Notes under the pieces: model-generated
Seen by the model: only the letters and a program-made list of their open reading frames with translations
Told to the model about the DNA's origin: nothing
Databases searched by the model: none
Part shown: positions 58,077 to 64,000 of the stretch, piece after piece
Layout of the letters: the number at the start of each line of letters is the position of its first letter
Position numbering within the stretch: the stretch's first letter is position 1
Source of the DNA: Plantibacter sp. PA-3-X8
GTDB lineage: Bacteria > Actinomycetota > Actinomycetes > Actinomycetales > Microbacteriaceae
Length of the DNA: 64,000 bases
NCBI RefSeq assembly: GCF_003856975.1
Contig: NZ_CP033107.1
Span: 1,488,001-1,552,000 of the forward strand
Direction: 5' to 3'
Translations under genes and position numbers: made by a program

Positions 58077-58994
58077 ATGTCCGAGCCGCCCACCCCCGCA
58101 GACGGAGCGGGTCGCGACGGACGTCGGGTGGACCAGCACGAACTGACCGCGGTCGAGCGCTGGATCGACGACCGGGCCAACCGGCTCCTGCGCGACGCCC
58201 CCGACGGCGGTGCACGGGCGAAGGCCGTCGAGTTCCTCGTCTTCGGGGCGAAACAGGCGTGGGCGTGCATCTTCGGCGCAGCGATGCTCGCGGTCATCGT
58301 CGCCGCCCGCCTCTGGTACCCGGACGACGTCTGGCTCGCCCGGAACGACGCGCTGGTCATCGCTGCGATCGTCATCCAGGGGGTCATGATCGTCACCAGG
58401 CTCGAGACGGGCCGCGAGCTCTGGGTGATCGTCCTGTTCCACGTCGTCGGGACGGGCATGGAGCTGTTCAAGACCGGGGTGGGGTCGTGGGAGTACGACG
58501 GCGGCGGGGTCCTGCACCTCGGCTCCGTGCCCTTGTACACCGGCTTCATGTACGCGGCCGTCGGGTCGTACATGGTGCGCGTGTACCGGCTCTTCGACCT
58601 CCGGTTCGACCGCTATCCACGGGTGTGGCTCACGACGATCATCGCAGCCGGCATCTACGTGAACTTCTTCAGCCAGCACTTCATCGTGGATCTGCGATGG
58701 GTGCTGCTCGCGGCCGTCCTCGTCGTGTTCGCCCGGACGATGATGCACTTCCGCGTGTTCCGTCGGACGCACCGCATGCCCGTGCTGGTGGCGTTCCTGC
58801 TCGTGGCCTGCTTCATCTGGATCGCCGAGAACATCGGGACGATCACGGGCGCTTGGCTGTACCCGAATCAGGAGGACGGCTGGCAGCTGGTCCCGCTCAC
58901 CAAGCTGGTGTCGTGGTTCCTCCTCATGATGATCTCGGTGGTGATGGTCACCTGGGTGTACCCGCCGAAGCGGCCCGATCGTCTCCCGACCTGA
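58077..58994 (+). CDS. DUF817 family membrane protein
   Basis: A 305-residue protein with a polar N-terminus of about 55 residues and eight hydrophobic segments between about 60 and 300. Landmarks of DUF817 are EFLVFGAKQAWACIFGA, VGTGMELFKTGVGSWEYDGG, PLYTGFMYAAVGSYMVRVYRLFDLRF, NFFSQHFIVDLRW and WIAENIGTITGAWLYPNQEDGW. Conserved Glu, His and Trp residues within helices hint at an enzyme or transporter, but no function is known. ATG 58077 is used; the earlier in-frame codon lies in the divergent promoter. Confidence 0.85.
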   Translation: MSEPPTPADGAGRDGRRVDQHELTAVERWIDDRANRLLRDAPDGGARAKAVEFLVFGAKQAWACIFGAAMLAVIVAARLWYPDDVWLARNDALVIAAIVIQGVMIVTRLETGRELWVIVLFHVVGTGMELFKTGVGSWEYDGGGVLHLGSVPLYTGFMYAAVGSYMVRVYRLFDLRFDRYPRVWLTTIIAAGIYVNFFSQHFIVDLRWVLLAAVLVVFARTMMHFRVFRRTHRMPVLVAFLLVACFIWIAENIGTITGAWLYPNQEDGWQLVPLTKLVSWFLLMMISVVMVTWVYPPKRPDRLPT

Positions 58995-59099
58995 GCCGCC
59001 TACTGTCAACGGTTGCTGAAGGCGGTGCGCTCACCGGGTAGGGTTCGGGAGTGAGCGGCCCGAGCCCGGTGATCGCTCGTCCCCTTCCGGAGAGCAGCC

Positions 59100-60884
59100 A
59101 TGGCCCAGCGTCAGCCCCAGGACCCACGCTTCCGTGATCGTGGCGGCGCTCGGCCGGTCCCCATGCAGTCGGGTCCCGTTCCGGCGGGCCAGGCCCGCCC
59201 TGCCCCGGCTCGACCTGCCGCCGCTCCACGGCCCGCATCACCGGCCGTCGGCATCTCCGTCCCGGCCGCGGCAGCCGCACCCCTGCCGCGGGCCAACCAC
59301 CTCTTCGCCGGTGCGCAGTTCGCGTTCATCGCCTCGATCCTGATGCTCGGGCTGTACATCGGCCTGACCTCGACCTGGACCCTGCTGGAGCCCGACTTCC
59401 TCATCGGGCTCTCCCTGACCGCTGCGGCCACGTCCCTGCTCTTCGCCGTGCCGCCGTCAGGCAAGCTCCGTGGCCTGCTCGTGCTCGTTCCGACCATCGA
59501 CATCCTCGCCGTCGGGTTCTTCCGCGACACCCTGCCGAACCTGCCGACGTCGGGTCTCCTCATCGTGATCCCGGTGCTCTGGCTCGCGGGTGGGTTCGGG
59601 GTCTCGGCACTGCCCGTACCGGTGTTCGGAGCGATCTTCGTCTCCCTGGTGCCGGTCGCGCGCGCCGGAGCGTGGCCGACGACGCCTGGCGGGTGGGGTG
59701 CGATCTGCATCCTGCCGGCCCTGGTCCTCATCATGACCGTCACCGTGCACCTGGCCGCGCGCCAGCTCCGCGCCCACGAGGGACGGGCGCGCATCGCGCT
59801 CGCCGCGGCGACGGAAGCTGCGGCCGTCGCGACGACGGTCTCGGAATCCGTCGACGCCGCCGTCGCCTTCTTCCGGCCCGACGGCACGGTGGCGCTCCGG
59901 AATGAGGCCACGTACGAGCAGGCCCGACTGGCGGGGTTCGACCCCAAGACCCGCGCCGGCGTCCACGTCTACGGACCGGACCGGAAGACCCGGCTGCGGC
60001 CCGACGAGCAGGTCATCAACCGGGCGCTGCGCGGAGAGAGCTTCCGCGGCGATCTGTACTGGGTGGGGGAGCCGGGCGACCAGCGCGCCATCATCGGGAA
60101 CGCGCGACAGGTGCACACCGACGACGGCACGTTCGTCGGCACCATCACCGTCGGTCACGACGTGACCGACCTCGCGAACGCGGTGGCGCTGCGGGAAGCG
60201 TTCCTCATCGACGTGTCCCACGAACTCCGCACCCCGTTGACGTCGATCATCGGCTACCTCGACCTCCTCACCGAGGGACATGACCTGCGGCAGCTCGGGC
60301 TCGAGCGCGAGGTCTCGACGATCCAGCGCAACGCGGAGCAGTTGTACGCGATCATCGGCGACCTGCTCGCGGCGGGCGACGCCGAGATGCGGGTGCGGAT
60401 CGCCCTCACCGACGTCGCCGACATCGCCCGGCAGAGCGTGGGAGCGATCCTGCCGCAGGCGTCGGAGGCCGGTGTCGTCGTCCGAGCCGAGGTCCCGCCG
60501 CACGTGGAACTGGAGGGCGACGGTGGCCGGCTCCGCCAGGTCCTCGACAACCTGCTGTCGAACGCGGTGAAGTACACCCCGCGAGGTGGGCGGGTCGTCG
60601 TGACCGTCGCAGTGGACGGTGAGACCTGCACCGTGAACGTCGCGGACACCGGCATCGGCATCTCACCGGACGCCCAGCGGCAGCTCTTCGACCGTTTCTT
60701 CCGGGCCAGGGAGGTCCGCGACGACGCGCGGCCCGGCGTCGGCCTCGGGCTGTCGATCGTGAAGTCCATCACCGAGGCGCATCATGGCTGGATCACCGTG
60801 TCCAGCCGCCCGGGCCGCGGCTCCACCTTCACCGTGACCTTGCCGCTCCGCCAGCCGCGCGCCGGCGCACCGTCCGCTTCCTGA
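59100..60884 (+). CDS. Orphan sensor histidine kinase
   Basis: A 594-residue membrane kinase. A 65-residue Pro/Ala-rich N-terminus leads to about six helices (about 70-225), then a PAS-like region (about 250-360), HisKA with phospho-acceptor His374 in LIDVSHELRTPLTSIIGYL, and a HATPase domain with N-box NLLSNAVKYTP (about 484), G1 DTGIGIS (about 517) and G2 GVGLGLSIV (about 547). No response regulator gene is adjacent, so its partner is encoded elsewhere. The signal is unknown. Ribosome binding site CCGGAGAG (59086-59093). Confidence 0.92.
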   Translation: MAQRQPQDPRFRDRGGARPVPMQSGPVPAGQARPAPARPAAAPRPASPAVGISVPAAAAAPLPRANHLFAGAQFAFIASILMLGLYIGLTSTWTLLEPDFLIGLSLTAAATSLLFAVPPSGKLRGLLVLVPTIDILAVGFFRDTLPNLPTSGLLIVIPVLWLAGGFGVSALPVPVFGAIFVSLVPVARAGAWPTTPGGWGAICILPALVLIMTVTVHLAARQLRAHEGRARIALAAATEAAAVATTVSESVDAAVAFFRPDGTVALRNEATYEQARLAGFDPKTRAGVHVYGPDRKTRLRPDEQVINRALRGESFRGDLYWVGEPGDQRAIIGNARQVHTDDGTFVGTITVGHDVTDLANAVALREAFLIDVSHELRTPLTSIIGYLDLLTEGHDLRQLGLEREVSTIQRNAEQLYAIIGDLLAAGDAEMRVRIALTDVADIARQSVGAILPQASEAGVVVRAEVPPHVELEGDGGRLRQVLDNLLSNAVKYTPRGGRVVVTVAVDGETCTVNVADTGIGISPDAQRQLFDRFFRAREVRDDARPGVGLGLSIVKSITEAHHGWITVSSRPGRGSTFTVTLPLRQPRAGAPSAS

Positions 60885-60936
60885 GTCGGACCCCGGCAGG
60901 GAGGCGCTGCGGCACGCATCGTGGGAGGCTTGGAGG

Positions 60937-61221
60937 ATGGCGCAGATCCTCGACCAGCCGATCGTCGACGAGGCGACCCTCACCATGCAGCCGTGGGTCA
61001 CCATCGTGTGGAACGACCCGGTGAACCTCATGTCCTACGTCTCGCTCGTGTTCCGCAGCTACTTCGGCTACACCCACGAGGAGGCGGAGCGACTCATGCT
61101 CGCCGTGCACCACGAGGGCCGTGCGGTCGTCGCGACCGGCAACCGCGAGGAGATGGAGCGCCACGTCGAGGCCATGCACGGGTACGGGCTCTGGGCCTCG
61201 CTCGCGAAGGCCGACGCATGA
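60937..61221 (+). CDS. clpS: ATP-dependent Clp protease adaptor ClpS
   Basis: Adaptor that hands N-degron substrates to ClpC-ClpP. The 94-residue protein has the ClpS core: WVTIVWNDPVNLMSYVSLVFRSYFGYTHEEAERLMLAVHHEGRAVVATGNREEMERHVEAMHGYGLWASL. This includes the NDPVN loop and the His (VHHEG) of the N-end-rule pocket. ATG 60937 has possible ribosome binding site TGGAGG (60931-60936), unusually close. It overlaps the DUF2017 gene (ATGA), a pairing conserved in actinobacteria. Confidence 0.93.
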   Translation: MAQILDQPIVDEATLTMQPWVTIVWNDPVNLMSYVSLVFRSYFGYTHEEAERLMLAVHHEGRAVVATGNREEMERHVEAMHGYGLWASLAKADA

Positions 61222-61787
61222 GCGCCTTCGTCCGTCCGCCCGTCGGACCCGTCGTGCTCCGTCTCGACGAGCAGGAGACCTCGATCCTCGAACAGTTGGC
61301 GAGCCAGCTCGTCGACATGCTCGAGGACGCGACGCGCGCCGGGCTGGCGACCGCCGTGGAGCTCGACCCCGCCATGGCGAGACTGGTGCCGGAGGGGTAC
61401 CGCGACGACCCCGAGGCCGCCGCGGAGTTCCGACGCTTCACCGCCGACGACCTCGTCGGCGGCAAGGTGACCGCGGCGCGGACCGTCCTGGCGGCGCTCA
61501 CCGCCGACGCGTCCGACGCGGCTCAGCCGACGGACGTCTCGGTCGGGCACGAGGACGGTGCAGCCGTGACCCTCGAGGGCGAGACGGCCTGGACCTGGCT
61601 GCGGTTCCTCAACGACACACGGCTCACCATCGCGGCTCGACTCGGCATCGAGGAGGACGACGCGGAGCCGTTCGACCCGTCTCCGACGAGCTCGGACGAC
61701 GAGCAGGATCCGCAGCTCATGATGGCGATCTACGCCTGGCTCGGGTACCTGCAGGAGTCGATTGTCGCCGTCCTCGACGAAGCCTGA
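61218..61787 (+). CDS. DUF2017 family protein
   Basis: A 189-residue soluble, mainly helical protein. Family features are VVLRLDEQETSILEQLASQLVDML at the N-terminus, the RLVPEGYRDDPEAAAEFRRFTADDL motif, and WLRFLNDTRLTIAARLGIEEDD with the C-terminal WLGYLQESIVAVL. DUF2017 genes follow clpS in most actinobacteria; the function is unknown but probably linked to Clp proteolysis. Start ATG 61218 overlaps the clpS stop. Confidence 0.88.
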   Translation: MSAFVRPPVGPVVLRLDEQETSILEQLASQLVDMLEDATRAGLATAVELDPAMARLVPEGYRDDPEAAAEFRRFTADDLVGGKVTAARTVLAALTADASDAAQPTDVSVGHEDGAAVTLEGETAWTWLRFLNDTRLTIAARLGIEEDDAEPFDPSPTSSDDEQDPQLMMAIYAWLGYLQESIVAVLDEA

Positions 61788-61839
61788 GTCGCGGCGCCGG
61801 ACACCTGCGACCCCGGTGCCACGGGTAGCCTTGGTGACC

Positions 61840-63045
61840 ATGCACATCCTCGTCTTCAGCGACCAGCACCCCGAGTCGTCCGGCGGGGCCCAGGTCTCGA
61901 TCCGGCTGCAGCGGCGCTTCCTGGAGGCCGCGGGGCACACCGTCACGGTGTGCTCGCCGCGGATGCACCAGGAGCACGACGACGACCCGCACTATCTCGA
62001 CACTCCCTCGATCCCCATCACACTCGACCGCGAGTACTCGATGACCGTGCCGGGCCGCCTCACCGACCGCTGGCTCGACGCACGCCTGGCCGAGCTACCC
62101 CCGGTCGACGTCGTCCACGTGCAGGCCGACTTCTGGCAGGCGCTCACGGCCTACCGCTACGCCGAACGGCACGGGATCCCGGCCCTCCACACCATGCACA
62201 ACCGCATGGACGTCGGCATCGAACAGACCATGCCGGCGCCGGGCCTCGTCGTCGGAGCCCTGTCGTGGTGGCAGCGCCGGGTCCTCCGGCCGCGGCTCTC
62301 GACCCTGCCGACCGGCGTCTGGTCCTACCTGCAGGAGTTCGCCAAGCGTGCGGCCGTCGTCATCGCGCCGTCGCACCACTTCGCGCGCGTCCTCCGCGAG
62401 CAGGGGGTGACCGCCCACGCCGAGGTCCTGTCGACGGGCGTCGACGACGCGGTGCTCGACGAGATCCTCGACGAACGCGCGACCACGCTCCACGTGCCGC
62501 ACCGGCTGCCGTCATTCGTGTGGATCGGCCGCTTCAGCCAGGAGAAGCGGCTCATGGAGTTCCTCGAGGCGGTCCGGCTCGCGGACGTCGACGCGGTGTT
62601 CCGCCTGTACGGGGCCGGACTCCTGCTCGCGAAGGCCCAGGCGTTCGTCGCACAACACGACCTCGCCGACCACGTCGTCTTCGCCGGTCGTGTCTCGTAC
62701 CCCGACTCACTGCGCGCCATCGCCGACGCCGACGCCCTCGTGCAGACGTCGATCGGGTTCGAGACGCAGGGCATGACCGTGTTCGAGGCGGCCGCACTCG
62801 GCACACCGTCGATCATCAGCGACCCGAACATCGCGGCGGAGCTCCCGGCCGACTCGATGTGGCAGCCGACGGACGGTGGGGTCGAGGCGCTCGCCGAAGC
62901 GATCCGCCGCGCCGTCGCCGACATCGAGGCGGGAACCGCACCGGTCGTCGCACCGGGCCTCGCCCGCACCCTGCGCCAGTCGACGCAGACCACCCGCCTC
63001 ATCAGCCTGTACGAGGCAGCCCTGCCGCCGGAGACCGCGCGCTAG
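61840..63045 (+). CDS. Glycosyltransferase family 4
   Basis: A 401-residue GT-B glycosyltransferase. The N-terminal acceptor domain opens MHILVFSDQHPESSGGAQVSIRLQRRFLEAAGHTVTVCSP; the C-terminal donor domain has FVWIGRFSQEKRLMEFLEAV and the GT4 motif QTSIGFETQGMTVFEAAALGTPSIISD (acidic EX7E-type site). This places it among GT4 enzymes making glycolipids or cell-surface glycans. It is followed nine bases later by a second glycosyltransferase gene, so the two may build a glycolipid together. ATG 61840; upstream in-frame codons overlap the previous gene. Confidence 0.88.
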   Translation: MHILVFSDQHPESSGGAQVSIRLQRRFLEAAGHTVTVCSPRMHQEHDDDPHYLDTPSIPITLDREYSMTVPGRLTDRWLDARLAELPPVDVVHVQADFWQALTAYRYAERHGIPALHTMHNRMDVGIEQTMPAPGLVVGALSWWQRRVLRPRLSTLPTGVWSYLQEFAKRAAVVIAPSHHFARVLREQGVTAHAEVLSTGVDDAVLDEILDERATTLHVPHRLPSFVWIGRFSQEKRLMEFLEAVRLADVDAVFRLYGAGLLLAKAQAFVAQHDLADHVVFAGRVSYPDSLRAIADADALVQTSIGFETQGMTVFEAAALGTPSIISDPNIAAELPADSMWQPTDGGVEALAEAIRRAVADIEAGTAPVVAPGLARTLRQSTQTTRLISLYEAALPPETAR

Positions 63046-63054
63046 CATCGGCTC

Positions 63055-64000
63055 ATGCGCAGGACATCGAAGCAGCACCCCGGACCGGATGGCGGCGAAC
63101 GCGTCCTGATCCTGTCGGCCGGGGTCGGGTCCGGACACAACAGCGCCGCCGCCGCCGTGGAACAGGCGTGTGCCGGGCGTCCCGACGTCACCGAGGTCGA
63201 GGTGCTGGACGTCCTGCAGGCGAGCACCTCCCTGTACCGCGATGTCCTCGGCAAGGGGTACTTCGTGCTCGTCGAGGAGACGCCCTGGCTCGTGGAGTGG
63301 GGCTACGACCTCAGCGACGCACCGTTCCGTCGTCGCGGCCCGCTCGACCCCTGGACGCGGGCGAACGCGATGCCGGTGGTCAGCGCGATCAAACGCTTCA
63401 GACCCACGGCGATCATCTGCACCCACTTCCTCCCGGCCCAGTTGCTGGCCTCCCTCATCCTCCGCGGCGCCGTCGACGCCAGGACCGCGATCGTCACCAC
63501 GGACTACGACTTCCAGGGGCTGTGGTTGACGAGCGCCTTCCACGCGCTCTTCCTCGCCCGGGAGGAGGGGCGGGTCCAGCTGACGGCCCTCGGTCTCCCG
63601 CCCGACCGCGTCGTGGCTTCGGGGATCCCCATCGCCGCCCAGCCGAGCACCCCGGCCGAGCGCGACCCGGCAGCACCGCCCATGTTGCTCATCTCGGCCG
63701 GTGCGTCCGGCGGTGACTACGCGCTCGCGGTCGTCCGACAGACGCTGCACCTGCGGTCGCCGTTCACCGCGACGATCGTGTGCGGGCGGAACGAGGCACT
63801 GCGGCGGAGTGTCGAGGACCTCATCGCGCCCGGCGACGACCGCTACACCGTGCTCGGCTTCACCGACGAGATGCCGCGGCTCCTGCGCCGAGCCGACCTG
63901 TTCATCGGCAAGCCCGGAGGACTGTCGGCGTCGGAGTGCATGGCCGCCGGTCTGCCGATGGTCCTCGTGAACCCCATCCCCGGGCAGGAGGTCCGCAACG
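63055..64000 (+). CDS. MGDG-synthase-like glycosyltransferase (3' truncated by window end)
   Basis: Open from ATG 63055 to the end of the window, 315 codons visible. The N-terminus VLILSAGVGSGHNSAAAAVEQA is the diacylglycerol-glycosyltransferase (MGDG synthase / UgtP) domain. The C-terminal GT28 part shows LISAGASGGDYALAVV, CGRNEALRRSV, LGFTDEMPRLLRRADLFIGKPGGLSASECMAAGLPMVLVNPIPGQE. This family transfers a sugar from a UDP-sugar to diacylglycerol or a similar lipid at the membrane. With the adjacent GT4 enzyme it could make a diglycosyl lipid. Termination lies outside the window. Confidence 0.87.
   Translation, partial: MRRTSKQHPGPDGGERVLILSAGVGSGHNSAAAAVEQACAGRPDVTEVEVLDVLQASTSLYRDVLGKGYFVLVEETPWLVEWGYDLSDAPFRRRGPLDPWTRANAMPVVSAIKRFRPTAIICTHFLPAQLLASLILRGAVDARTAIVTTDYDFQGLWLTSAFHALFLAREEGRVQLTALGLPPDRVVASGIPIAAQPSTPAERDPAAPPMLLISAGASGGDYALAVVRQTLHLRSPFTATIVCGRNEALRRSVEDLIAPGDDRYTVLGFTDEMPRLLRRADLFIGKPGGLSASECMAAGLPMVLVNPIPGQEVRN

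Overview
The window is high-GC actinobacterial DNA with dense, short-spaced genes, many ATGA stop/start overlaps, leaderless-looking promoters and HspR/HAIR heat-shock control. Gene content points to the family Microbacteriaceae (Plantibacter/Curtobacterium/Rathayibacter type): a C50 carotenoid operon, a dnaK-grpE-dnaJ-hspR operon, clpS followed by a DUF2017 gene, and the intergenic TTCGACAGGCTCAGG repeat. The genus is an inference; no rRNA is present.

Layout. 1-5536: end of a sugar ABC transporter, a DUF624-like membrane protein, a CPBP protease, a YigZ protein, a DUF1349 protein, and a PadR / membrane / exported-protein module. 5595-12885: small SDR, holin-like protein, a divergent regulator next to hxlB-hxlA (ribulose monophosphate formaldehyde fixation), carboxylesterase, two small ORFs, a glutamine amidotransferase. 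13023-16144: dcd, a calycin-like protein, a MarR regulator divergent from an EamA transporter, a DUF1905/YdeI protein. 16205-22044: idi facing away from crtE-crtB-crtI-crtYe-crtYf-crtEb, the set needed for a decaprenoxanthin-type C50 carotenoid. 22144-31104: PEP-mutase family enzyme, then a LacI regulator, a family-5 ABC importer and a GH1 glycosidase, with a LacI-type operator in the importer promoter. 31499-32976: two divergent MarR-like regulators with Gly/Arg/His-rich low-complexity segments. 33228-38636: a complete non-phosphorylating L-fucose pathway. 38659-42310: membrane protein, serine hydrolase, ArsR-like regulator, MFS transporter.

42420-47413 is the most distinctive region: a class III lanthipeptide cluster with order LanKC, precursor, ABC ATPase, FtsX-like permease. 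The 45-residue precursor (45043-45180) overlaps the 3' end of the synthetase gene and carries two SxxSxxxC labionin motifs, SNWSWWAC and SSASLFAC, close to labyrinthopeptin A2. It has a longer linker and lacks the two extra cysteines that form the labyrinthopeptin disulfide. A 13-bp perfect hairpin follows the precursor. The synthetase gene is visibly lower in GC than its neighbours, which suggests transfer.

47511-54450: an HspR-controlled Hsp100 and the dnaK operon, with three HAIR-type operators. 54542-64000: membrane protein, RlmG/RsmC-type methyltransferase, lipoprotein, DUF817 protein, orphan histidine kinase, clpS-DUF2017, and two glycosyltransferases, the last cut by the window end.

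Between genes there are several families of short inverted-repeat elements, including a three-copy array with an exact 100-bp period and a half-element that lies in frame inside grpE.
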